Shown: positions 1 through 7,089 of the stretch, one piece after another
Layout: the number at the start of each line of letters is the position of its first letter
How positions within the stretch are numbered: position 1 is the stretch's first letter
Assembly (NCBI GenBank): GCA_028290305.1
Contig: JAQGKC010000077.1
Location: 1-41,080, forward strand
Origin: Bradyrhizobium sp.
GTDB lineage: Bacteria; Pseudomonadota; Alphaproteobacteria; Rhizobiales; Xanthobacteraceae
Direction: 5' to 3'
DNA: 41,080 nt
Notes under the pieces: generated by a model
Seen by the model: only the letters and a program-made list of their open reading frames with translations
Database searches by the model: none
Told to the model about the DNA's origin: nothing
Translations under genes and position numbers: made by a program

Positions 1-127
1 GATGATGAAGTCCGCCGAGTATCGGGTGTGAACGGAGGATTCCAGTTCGCTGAACCGGGCGAACGGCCGGCGCGTCTTTGTCCAATGACCGATGCGTTCT
101 GATGTCGTTATAATAGCGTGCGTAGGA
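1..127 (-). pseudogene. Transposase C-terminal fragment (IS481/IS3-type integrase core), cut by the left edge
   Basis: Read on the minus strand, this stretch encodes YARYYNDIRTHRSLDKDAP followed by RPVQRTG and ILGGLHH. That is the characteristic C-terminal end of DDE integrase-core transposases whose last catalytic helix carries the RTHxSL motif. The protein runs off the left edge. Its upstream part, expected just right of position 127, is not continuous: all frames there diverge from the family within a few codons. This is therefore a truncated insertion-sequence remnant rather than a working element. No terminal inverted repeat is visible inside the window. Family assignment is from motif memory; the exact IS family is uncertain. 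Confidence 0.7.
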
Positions 128-347
128 AGACCCGCGCCGAAAAGGTCGCCGACGAAGCTACATCCGTGAACTCGCATTGAGTCCAGCCTGCCTGAAAGAG
201 AAGCATTCGCGAGCGTGCCCGGCCGGCTCTCACTGAGTGGTCCGGTATTGCGAGCACGACTATTCGCCGGCAAACTCCTGATCTAGCATTAGGGTCAGCA
301 TTCGGAATTCGGATCAAATGCCGCACTGATCGATGCAACTATGAGAT

Positions 348-581
348 CTATTTGGGCTCACTGCAGCGGCTTTTACACGATGAGGCCTCAGCGGTACATT
401 GCGCGACGCAAGACCCTGACAGTCCGCAATTCTGCGCGCATGAATAATTGCTGGAATTGCAGTTTGCGATGCATTCCGCGGGGGTCTGAGTTTGAGCTAG
501 TCGGAGCTTGTCGAGCAATGTGGTGGCATTGCTTGAGGCAATTCCCGATGAAAATATGAAAAGCGCTACAAAGTATCTCAT
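348..581 (-). CDS. Small secreted cysteine-rich protein with four CxxxC motifs
   Basis: A 77-residue protein. The start at 581 is chosen because a GGGAG ribosome site lies 7 bases upstream and because it begins with a clear signal peptide (MRYFVALFIFSSG, likely cleavage after SNA near residue 19). The mature part is short and carries eight cysteines arranged as four CxxxC units, separated by 6, 5 and 6 residues. The regular spacing suggests two antiparallel helices pinned by disulfides, like the twin-CxxxC fold, or a metal site. No known domain is recognised. Transcribed away from the cytidylyltransferase gene. Function unknown; export to the periplasm is inferred from the signal peptide. Confidence 0.65.
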   Translation of the reverse strand: MRYFVALFIFSSGIASSNATTLLDKLRLAQTQTPAECIANCNSSNYSCAQNCGLSGSCVAQCTAEASSCKSRCSEPK

Positions 582-852
582 GCCATTTCTCCCGAAACCA
601 TCCAAGTCGAGGAATTCCGACAAGCGTCGCTCACGAGCGCGGTCCCAAACTGGTACGACCGCAGCAGTCCGCACTCCGATCCTTGCTCTCGTATCGATCT
701 TTGCTTCAAATCGAGGCTTTGCGATGCGGACGAGCCACTGAATCAGATTGAGAGTTCGGATTACGCGTCATGGAGCGGAGCGTTCGCCAACGCATTGCAT
801 CCTAAATCTGCCCAGGACGAAATCATCGACACGTCTAGGGAAAGCCACCACC

Positions 853-1320
853 ATGATTCGTATTGGATATGCGCCAGGCGCATTCGACCTCTTTCACATA
901 GGGCATCTCAATCTACTTCGGAGAGCCAAGGAGCGCTGCGATTATCTGATCGCCGGCGTCGTTTCAGACGAGGTTCTGATCGCCCACAAGGGAGTCACAC
1001 CGGTTGTTCCGCTCGCCGAGCGAATCGAGATCGTGCGCAACTGCCGCCATGTTGACGCGGCACACGCGGCGACGACGGACGACAAGCTCGAGATCTGGCG
1101 GGATCTGCGGTTCAACGTCTTCTTCAAGGGAGACGACTGGCAAGGCACCGAGAAGGGTATCCGGCTGGAGCGACAGTTCGCCGAGGTCGGCGTCGAAGTT
1201 GCCTATTTTTCTTACACGCAAGCGACGTCCAGTAGTCGGCTGCGCCGGACCCTGCAGAACATCGACGAATTGGCCAAAAGCCATGCGACCGGATCGCCAA
1301 TCGTTAGGCTCGCCGCCTGA
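853..1320 (+). CDS. Adenylyltransferase/cytidylyltransferase family protein (TagD-like)
   Basis: A 155-residue single-domain nucleotidylyltransferase of the glycerol-3-phosphate cytidylyltransferase type. The N-terminus reads IGYAPGAFDLFHIGHLNLL, giving the HxGH nucleotide-binding motif, and the C-terminal signature is the SSSRLRR segment in place of the usual ISTTxI loop. Such enzymes activate a small phosphorylated alcohol or sugar to its CDP (or ADP) form. The ATG at 853 is preferred over the upstream in-frame ATG at 748 because the family starts directly at the first beta strand. It is a monocistronic gene with no obvious partner next to it; the CDP-alcohol phosphatidyltransferase-like gene 2 kb downstream could be related in function, but that is speculation. 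Confidence 0.8.
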   Translation: MIRIGYAPGAFDLFHIGHLNLLRRAKERCDYLIAGVVSDEVLIAHKGVTPVVPLAERIEIVRNCRHVDAAHAATTDDKLEIWRDLRFNVFFKGDDWQGTEKGIRLERQFAEVGVEVAYFSYTQATSSSRLRRTLQNIDELAKSHATGSPIVRLAA

Positions 1321-1488
1321 ATCGGGAATCGGGTGGCTGGCTTCGATCCGCGTCCTAATGTGATCTCATTTTCAACGCCTTCGGCGGTCTGAGCGGTGCA
1401 TTCGAATTTGAAAGCAAGACCCGGAGTGAAGTGAAGCTTGTCATCGCCCAAGATGACGCCAAGCAACCAACTATAGAAGAGACCCACA

Positions 1489-2584
1489 ATGATAAACGCG
1501 ATGACTCCTGAAAACGTCCGCCGGTCCGTCGAGCTTGGCGTGGCGAACGATCCACACTGGGCGCGCGTCCTCGCGCGTGATCGCACCGCCGACGGAATGT
1601 TCTGGTACTCGGTCGTAACGACAGGCGTCTACTGTCGGCCGTCGTGTCCATCGCGAACCGCCAATCCGAAGAACGTGCAACTGCACGATACGCTGGCGGA
1701 TGCAAGGGCCACTGGTTTCCGGCCGTGCAAGCGATGCTATCCGGACGGGCCTTCGATCGATGCAGAAAATGCGGTCGTGGTAGCGCGCGCCTGCAGGCTG
1801 ATCGAAGAGAGCGAGGAGGAGCCTTCCTTGAATGCTTTGGCCAAGGCTGTCGGCCGCAGCACAAGTTATTTTCATCGTAGCTTCAAGGCGGTCACGGGTC
1901 TTACGCCGAAGGACTACGCGGCAGCGCATCGGGCGGGTAAAGTTCGCGAGGGGCTGGCAAGCGGCAGTAGCGTTACCGAGGCGATCTACGACGCCGGTTA
2001 CAACTCTAGCAGGCGCTTCTATGAAATCGACCGACATGCTCGGCATGACGCCGACTCAATTCAAGACGGGCGGGGCTAACGAGGAAATTCGCTTTGCCCT
2101 CGGACAGACCTCGCTCGGCGCAATCCTGGTCGCATCGAGTAAAAAGGGGGTCGCGTCAATTCTGCTCGGGAATGATCCCGACGCTCTGCTTCGTCAACTT
2201 CAGGATCGCTTCCCGAAAGCTAAACTAATCGGCGCTGACAAAGACTACGAAGCGTTGGTTGCTCGTGTTGTCGGCTTTATCGAAGCTCCCCAAATAGGAC
2301 TCGACCTGCCGCTCGACGTCCGCGGCACGGCCTTTCAACGCCGCGTGTGGCAAGCGCTGCAGGAAATCCCGGTGGGCCAAACGGTCTCTTACACGGAAAT
2401 CGCGCAGCGGATCGGGTCTCCCAAGGCGGTACGCGCTGTTGCCGGTGCCTGCGCAGCGAACAATCTTGCGGTGGCAATTCCTTGTCACCGAGTGGTCCGG
2501 AATGATGGAGCCCTGTCCGGATACGCCTGGGGCGTTGAGCGCAAGAAAGTACTGCTCGATCGCGAAGGAGCGCGAACCCAGTGA
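1489..2584 (+). pseudogene. ada: Ada bifunctional DNA-repair regulator, split by a frameshift
   Basis: Ada senses alkylation damage and repairs O6-alkylguanine. The first frame (1489-2079, 196 residues) has the Zn-binding domain with Cys49, Cys53, Cys80 and Cys83, where one cysteine normally accepts a methyl group from a phosphotriester, followed by most of the AraC-type helix-turn-helix. At about 2020-2028 the frame is lost: after RRFYE the conserved continuation KSTDMLGMTP is found in the next frame. Comparison with the expected Glu-Lys-Ser codons suggests loss of two A bases in a short A run. The second frame continues to 2584 as the methyltransferase domain. It may be a true pseudogene, two separately translated halves, or a sequencing error; the coding of both halves is otherwise intact. 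Confidence 0.8.
2021..2584 (+). CDS. C-terminal Ada half: O6-methylguanine-DNA methyltransferase domain with own ATG
   Basis: Downstream of the ada frameshift, an ATG at 2021 (ATGAAATCG) opens a 187-residue reading frame that covers the complete C-terminal methyltransferase. It has the helix-turn-helix segment FQRRVWQALQEIPVGQT, the arginine-finger region VRAVAGACAANN, the acceptor motif PCHRV with Cys155, and the hairpin GALSGYAWG. It overlaps the end of the upstream Ada half by 59 bases, so it could be made by translational coupling or reinitiation, leaving a stand-alone Ogt-like suicide enzyme that transfers the alkyl group to Cys155. No strong ribosome site precedes 2021. Whether it is actually translated cannot be decided from sequence. 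Confidence 0.55.
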   Translation: MKSTDMLGMTPTQFKTGGANEEIRFALGQTSLGAILVASSKKGVASILLGNDPDALLRQLQDRFPKAKLIGADKDYEALVARVVGFIEAPQIGLDLPLDVRGTAFQRRVWQALQEIPVGQTVSYTEIAQRIGSPKAVRAVAGACAANNLAVAIPCHRVVRNDGALSGYAWGVERKKVLLDREGARTQ

Positions 2585-3308
2585 TCGTGCAAGTGCCGAA
2601 ACGTACGTCGGCCCCCGCTGCGGTGGGTCCCGACGGAGAGGGCAGTGGCCTATCCGGCCATCTTGTCGTTGAGCCGAATGCAGGCGGACAGGAACGCGAC
2701 GCGGTGATGCGGGAGGCCTTGGGCGACCAAGAAGTCGGTCTGGCGGAGACCACGCGGCTCGAAGCACTCAGCGATGGGACGTTTGCGATCATCATCACGT
2801 TGCTGGTGCTGGAGATCAAGCCTGGCCCTCGTATCTCGCCTATGCGGTGGCCTTCGTCTATGTCGGTGTAGTCTGGCTCAATCACCACTACATGATCGAG
2901 CGGCTGCGCAAGCTGGATCTGACCCTCAATTGGCTCAACCTGTCTATCTTGGGCACAGTGGCGTTGATACCGTTTCCGACCGGCGTGCTGGCGAACGCCT
3001 TTCGCGACGGCAATTTGATGGACCAGAAGGCGGCAGTAGTGCTGTACGCGCTGATTGCGGCTTTGATGTCCGCGGCCTGGCTACCGACATTCATTCACCT
3101 GAATCGCAATCCGAGATTGGTAAAGACCGACGTTCCGCCGGGCATGTTCGCAGCCCAAATCGTCCGGCCGGCGATCGGCGTGCTGCTCTATGCCGGGGCC
3201 GGCGTGCTCGGATGGTTCGTTCATCCCGCGGTCGCGGTGGCGATATTCGTATTCATGGTCTGTTACTACGCGGCGACCAGTCGCGGTGTGCGCACCGGCC
3301 GCTTTTGA
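2581..3308 (+). pseudogene. TMEM175/DUF1211-type potassium channel gene, internally deleted and frameshifted
   Basis: The first frame begins with GTG overlapping the ada stop (GTGA) and, after a poor N-terminal extension, gives [20 protein letters not shown], the first transmembrane helix with the R...SDG filter signature of bacterial TMEM175 channels (the usual FSDG Phe is Leu here). Just after LVLEIK (about 2818) the frame changes, and the continuation [19 protein letters not shown] is found in another frame, followed by the remaining helices to 3308. The loop normally joining helix 1 and helix 2, probably 15-20 residues, is missing. A small deletion with net frame change best explains this. 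The gene is probably dead, although the frame from 2847 could still make a channel fragment. Confidence 0.75.
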
Positions 3309-3440
3309 GCAACCGAGACTTATTCGAAGATCTCACCCAAACGTAAAGACCGATCCATCGCTCCGCATACCATCATCGTCCCACGCCGGGTAGCCGCTGC
3401 CAACCGGCGCTGTGGCGGCTTCCTCGCGGCGACGTCGCTG

Positions 3441-4046
3441 ATGTTCCTGAAGCCCCGCTTCAAGCATTTCCTGATGCCATTTTCAGCTCGGCTGGCCCGC
3501 GCTGGCGTGGTCGCCAACCAAGTGATGACCGTATCGATTGTCGGGTCGCTGATCATGGGCGGGATGCTATCTCTGTTCCATAGCCGTAGCATCCTTTTCG
3601 GCCTGCTGCCGGTTTGGCTTCTTGTCAGGATGGCTTGCGCGACCATCGACGGTACGCTGGCCGTCGACTTTGGGGAGAAAAGCCGTCTCGGCGGCGTCCT
3701 GAACGAGATAGGCGACGTCGTGTCCGACGTGTTGTTGTTGGTGCCTTTGGCGTTCGTGGCACCATTCACGACGTCTTCCGTCGGGGCAGTTGTCGTACTC
3801 ACAATCGCAAGCGAAGTAGCCGGCTTGCTTGGTCTGGTGATCGGCGGCTCGCGCCGTGTCGATGGCCCAATGGGCAAGGCTGATCGCGGAATCGCGCTCG
3901 GCATATTGGGCCTGTACATTTGTTGTGGTGGGCCGCTCCCATCTGGAGCGGCTTGGGCCGCGCTGCCGTTCGGAAGCCTGCTCGCGATCACGACGGCCAA
4001 TCGGCTGTATCTCGCATGGACCGAGGGTCGCGGGGCAGGCAGATGA
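3441..4046 (+). CDS. CDP-alcohol phosphatidyltransferase family membrane protein, degenerate active-site motif
   Basis: A 201-residue protein with about five hydrophobic helices. The N-terminal LKPRFKHFL and ANQVMTVSI segments are typical of CDP-alcohol phosphotransferases, which join a CDP-activated alcohol to another alcohol at the membrane. The family motif DxxDGxxAR...GxxxDxxxD is only partly kept: the first Asp is Ala (ATIDG), AR is AV, the third Asp is Asn (LNEIGD), while the second and fourth Asp remain. Part of this may be normal for its subfamily, which often has Asn at these positions. Its stop overlaps the ATG of the alkA remnant (ATGA), so both were once in one operon. Activity is doubtful. 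Confidence 0.7.
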   Translation: MFLKPRFKHFLMPFSARLARAGVVANQVMTVSIVGSLIMGGMLSLFHSRSILFGLLPVWLLVRMACATIDGTLAVDFGEKSRLGGVLNEIGDVVSDVLLLVPLAFVAPFTTSSVGAVVVLTIASEVAGLLGLVIGGSRRVDGPMGKADRGIALGILGLYICCGGPLPSGAAWAALPFGSLLAITTANRLYLAWTEGRGAGR

Positions 4047-4225
4047 CTGAGGGCGTCGGCCGGTATGAACAGTCGGTGGCCTTTCTCCGTAACCTCGACG
4101 CGGATTGGGCGCGTCTCATCGATCTCGTTGGGCGCTGTCTGCACGATCCGGGAGCATTGGAATTAACGCTCGCAACCGGCGAGGTATTCCGCTTGGGAAA
4201 GACAACAGTGACGCGCATCTTCTGA
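4043..4225 (+). pseudogene. AlkA-type DNA-3-methyladenine glycosylase, N-terminal stub
   Basis: Starts in an ATGA overlap with the preceding gene. The first 37 residues (YEQSVAFLRNLDADWARLI and VGRCLHDP) resemble the N-terminus of DNA-3-methyladenine glycosylase 2 proteins, in which this region precedes the helix-hairpin-helix catalytic domain. After HDP the similarity stops and the frame ends at 4225 after only 60 residues, where a family member would run to about 210. No remaining glycosylase sequence was found downstream before the next gene. I read it as a truncated alkA, which fits its position inside an alkylation-repair cluster. The identification is by recall of the conserved N-terminal pattern and is moderate. 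Confidence 0.5.
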
Positions 4226-4333
4226 CGTCTGCTTTCCGATCCGCGATCCCCGATTTGAAAGGAAGGACCGGAGTGAAGGCCGTGCTCCGTGTTTCTATGC
4301 TGACCGCCGAATAGATCTTACGGGAGACTAGAG

Positions 4334-4888
4334 ATGGACATCATCGCCGCCAACAACTTCGCCACGCATGAGCCTGCCAACGTAGCCGAGGCCATCCAAT
4401 TCGCGGTCACTGGCTGCGATCTCGGCAAGGTCCTCGTTGCCCGCAGTAGAATGGGCGTGTGCGCCATCTTGTTGGGCACGAACGCGGAAGAACTGGAAAT
4501 CGAACTCGGGAAGATCTTTCCGGACAAAGTGTTCGTCCGCAACGAGCGAGTCGTAAAAGAAGATATATCCAAGATCCTGCGTTTTCTGTCTTCTCCGAGC
4601 GCCGGACTCGATATTGCTCTCGATATCCGCGGCACGTCCTTCCAGCGGAAGGTTTGGGAGGCGCTCCGCACCATTCCGGCGGGTCGGCCGCTCACCTTCG
4701 CGCAGTTGGCTTGTCGCATTCCGGGTTCCAAGTCGCTCCGGGCGATCGGTCAGGCTTGCGCTGACAATCCGAACGCCCTCGCTATTCCCTGCCATCGCGT
4801 GATGGGTAACAGTGGGTCGCTGCTGAACTATCGATACGGCGCCCAGTGCAAGCGGTCTCTGATCAATCGCGAAGTGGCGGCTGCGTAA
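4334..4888 (+). CDS. Second Ada-type methylated-DNA--protein-cysteine methyltransferase
   Basis: A 184-residue stand-alone methyltransferase related to the C-terminal half of Ada. It has the N-terminal ribonuclease-H-like half (AVTGCDLGKVLVARSRMG), the DNA-recognition helix region TSFQRKVWEALRTIPAGRP, the arginine finger (SLRAIGQACADNP) and the acceptor site PCHRV with Cys153. The segment after the acceptor is unusual: the canonical DG.LSGY.WG becomes SGSLLNYRYG, and the RRK stretch is AQCK, so the lesion-binding pocket may differ. A GGGAG ribosome site lies about 8 bases before the ATG. It follows the alkA stub by 108 bases and is followed by a strong terminator-like hairpin. It probably repairs O6-alkylguanine or a related bulky lesion. 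Confidence 0.8.
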   Translation: MDIIAANNFATHEPANVAEAIQFAVTGCDLGKVLVARSRMGVCAILLGTNAEELEIELGKIFPDKVFVRNERVVKEDISKILRFLSSPSAGLDIALDIRGTSFQRKVWEALRTIPAGRPLTFAQLACRIPGSKSLRAIGQACADNPNALAIPCHRVMGNSGSLLNYRYGAQCKRSLINREVAAA

Positions 4889-4917
4889 AAATTCTACTCG
4901 GTTCCCGGCGACTTATG

Positions 4918-4952
4918 CGCTGCCCGGCCACCCGCCGGGCGGCGTTTTGTTT
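4918..4952 (+). terminator. Intrinsic terminator after the second methyltransferase gene
   Basis: An 11-base-pair stem (4918-4928 with 4934-4944, core GCCCGGC/GCCGGGC, one G-U pair) with a 5-base loop CACCC, followed directly by TTTTGTTTG. It sits 30 bases after the stop at 4888, so it probably ends transcription of the alkylation-repair genes before the third methyltransferase gene. Confidence 0.75.
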
Positions 4953-5041
4953 GTCTTGGATTCGAAAGTAAACATCGGATCGTTACGGGCGTGGTCGCGC
5001 ATTATGCAGTATCGAGCCTTTTGAACCGACGAGGTGCTGCG

Positions 5042-5557
5042 ATGAGCGACGTTATTAGATATGCGTTTGGTAAGACATCTTTCGGCGACGTTCTGGTCGC
5101 GGCTTCCGATAAGGGCGTTGTCGCGCTTGAATTCGTCGACGACAGCGATGTCGCCGAAGAGTTGTTTCATTCGCGTTTTCCGGGCGCGGACGTCGTCTCC
5201 GATCAGGAGGGACTGTCATTGCTTCTCTCGCGCATACGACGAACCGTGGATCAGCCGGATGGCGGGTCCGATATCGAACTGGACTTGCGCGGCACTCCTT
5301 ATGAAATCCAGGTGTGGAATTTGCTTCGCGAGATCGCGGTCGGTGAGACGACGAGTTACGGAGCGCTCGCGGCGAAGTTGGGCACGCGCGACGCGCGCGA
5401 TGTGACCAAAGCTATCAGTGCCAATCCAATCGCTATCCTGGTGCCGTGTCACCGTGTTCTCAAGAAGGACGGCTCGATCTCTGGATATCGCTGGGGTGTG
5501 CGTCGTAAACGCGCGTTGCTCGAACGTGAGCAACTGGCCCTGCGCGGCAGAAAGTAG
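5042..5557 (+). CDS. Third Ada-type methylated-DNA--protein-cysteine methyltransferase
   Basis: A 171-residue methyltransferase. The ATG at 5042 is chosen over an in-frame upstream start at 4991 because GAGG lies 7 bases before it and the protein then begins at the conserved first strand (IRYAFGKTSFGDVLVAASDKG, nearly the same as the Ada half). It carries the recognition-helix segment YEIQVWNLLREIAVGETTS, an arginine in RDVTKAISANP, the acceptor motif PCHRV with Cys136, and the canonical hairpin GSISGYRWG. All residues needed for alkyl transfer appear present. It lies behind the terminator at 4918-4952 and so probably has its own promoter. Third methyltransferase domain within 3.1 kb. Confidence 0.85.
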   Translation: MSDVIRYAFGKTSFGDVLVAASDKGVVALEFVDDSDVAEELFHSRFPGADVVSDQEGLSLLLSRIRRTVDQPDGGSDIELDLRGTPYEIQVWNLLREIAVGETTSYGALAAKLGTRDARDVTKAISANPIAILVPCHRVLKKDGSISGYRWGVRRKRALLEREQLALRGRK

Positions 5558-5753
5558 AAACGGCTTCGATGTAATTCAAAGACAATAAGCGGAGTGTCGG
5601 CGCGAGAGCCAAATTCTACTGTCCGCATGTCCCTAAATCGGACTGAAAGCAACAAGTACAGGAGATATCTATACGTCGAAGGAAAGTGACAACAAGGCGA
5701 TCGTAGGTCGTTGGTTCACAGACTTCTGGGGAAAGACCTGCAATCTAAACATC

Positions 5754-6125
5754 GTGGATGAGCTCGCAGCGCCCGACATGCTGTTGCAGTACTCGCTTCA
5801 CGAACCCCGCCGCGGTCGCAATGACATCAGGGCCTTCATGACCGACTTCCGGAAGGCTTTCCCCGATCTCAACTTCTGGGGCGCCGCCGACCTGATTGCG
5901 GAAGGCGACTACGTCGTCGGTCGTTGGGAAGGTGGCGGCACGCACACTGGGCCTGCCTTCAGCGCCTTCTTGGCGGGATCACTACCCGCTAACACCGGTC
6001 GCAGGATGAAGTTCACCGGAACGACCGTGCTGAAGCTCAAGGACGGCAAGATCGTCGAGGAAATCGGCCTTGATGACGGCGTCACGGCCTTGACGCAGCT
6101 CGGGCTGATCAAGACCGTCGCCTAA
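5754..6125 (+). CDS. SnoaL-like ester cyclase/NTF2-fold protein with a lost native start codon
   Basis: A SnoaL-type polyketide-cyclase-like protein; such small alpha+beta barrels have varied roles. Visible conserved parts are HEPRRGRNDIRAF, the WEGGGTHTGPAF loop and GRRMKFTGTTVLKLKDGKI. The only standard start in frame is GTG at 5754, giving 123 residues. However, the frame stays open upstream and encodes SKESDNKAIVGRWFTDFWG, which looks like the normal N-terminus. The natural start would fall at about 5671 after an AGGAG site, where the sequence reads ATACG instead of ATGACG, as if one G were deleted. The gene may therefore be silent or make a product about 27 residues short. A stem-loop follows the stop. 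Confidence 0.65.
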   Translation: MDELAAPDMLLQYSLHEPRRGRNDIRAFMTDFRKAFPDLNFWGAADLIAEGDYVVGRWEGGGTHTGPAFSAFLAGSLPANTGRRMKFTGTTVLKLKDGKIVEEIGLDDGVTALTQLGLIKTVA

Positions 6126-6153
6126 CATAAGCTGTCGAGTTCTTAGAACTATC

Positions 6154-6199
6154 GGGCAAACAGGGCCGGCGTCCTTTGGAAGGCTGGCCCCGGTTGCCC
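6154..6199 (+). terminator. Long stem-loop after the ester-cyclase-like gene
   Basis: Nested complementary arms: GGGCAA (6154-6159) pairs with TTGCCC (6194-6199), and GGGCC (6163-6167) with GGCCC (6186-6190), with further pairing inside. Only a short weak T tract (TTCAATT) follows. It starts about 30 bases after the stop, so a terminator role is plausible but unproven. Confidence 0.45.
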
Positions 6200-6374
6200 T
6201 TCAATTACCGATGAGGATTGTGTCACGCGAAATCAAATTGAACCCGGCGCAAACGCCCGCGGCGAATACCTGCAATTTAACTCTTGGAATGCTCCTTCGG
6301 CTTTGCTGTGACCACCGTTTCTCCGCGAGGGATATGCGGCATAGTGATGGGCGACCCGCGCGAGAAATTGGAGC

Positions 6375-6800
6375 GAGCTCAGCCTGAGCGGCGCGGCGCT
6401 TTGGCCCGTCAGCCTCAATGGCCGGTAAACACGTCTCGGCAATCGAGGCGGACCTCAATATTCGTCTGATGCAGCGCAGCACCCGCCAGCTTGTCCTGAC
6501 CGAAGCGGGCCAAGCCTATTTCGCGCGCTGCAAACGCATATTGGAGGAGGTTGAAGACGCAAATCGCGAAGCCAGCGACACGCAACAGACCGTTCACGGG
6601 TGTGTTGCGCCTCGCAGCACGCGTTACGTTCGGCGCCATGCACCTGAGGTCATCGCCGACTATCTCGACCGGCACCCAGGATGCCGCCGCCTGCAGGGAT
6701 GCCGCCTGTGGGACCACTCGACACCTGCGCCGGCAGACCGGACCAGCTGAACAAATTGCCGTCATGGCGATAAGCTGTCATTCGGCCTGCAATATTGAAC
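6375..6800 (+). pseudogene. LysR-family regulator, multiply frameshifted remnant
   Basis: Pieces of one LysR protein appear in different frames. LSLSGAAL is at about 6380-6405. From 6418 the helix-turn-helix end and linker read SAIEADLNIRLMQRST and LTEAGQAYFARCKRILEEVE. Then GVLRLAARVTFGAMHLR is found in a second frame near 6600, and VIADYLDRHPG returns to the first. A last piece resembling the tail (LRRQTGPAEQIAVMA) lies near 6730-6770, so most of the effector-binding domain is gone. At least three frame changes and a large deletion mean it cannot be functional. The segments match the family order, so this is a decayed gene rather than chance similarity. Confidence 0.75.
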
Positions 6801-7089
6801 GCTGTTTGACACCATGAGTGTCGTTTAGCACTTCGAGGCGCGCTCCCAAGCGAGCGCTATCGAGGATTTCATCTGCCTAGATACGTTGTTTTCCATGGTA
6901 GGAAGGTGGGCTGAAACGGGGCACTGGACCAATATTGTCTCCATGACATTCTTACGACGAGCGTATCGGTCGCCAGCTATTGAATCGCCGCGATGGACCG
7001 GCGGCAGTCCCGCTTTTCCACATTGGAGGAGCGCTTGTTCCGCAATATTCTGATCGGCGCGCGGGTATCGGCCGAGGGGCGCAGCGCGA
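6801..7089. other. Gene-free spacer between LysR remnant and nucleotidyltransferase
   Basis: No supported gene, strong hairpin or promoter was seen in these 289 bases. Open frames here show no family signature. Confidence 0.5.

Noticed and set aside
3320..4144. 274-codon minus-strand frame
   Set aside because: Antisense to the CDP-alcohol phosphatidyltransferase-like gene, which has the conserved motif and membrane helices; rich in Arg, Pro and Ser with no domain.
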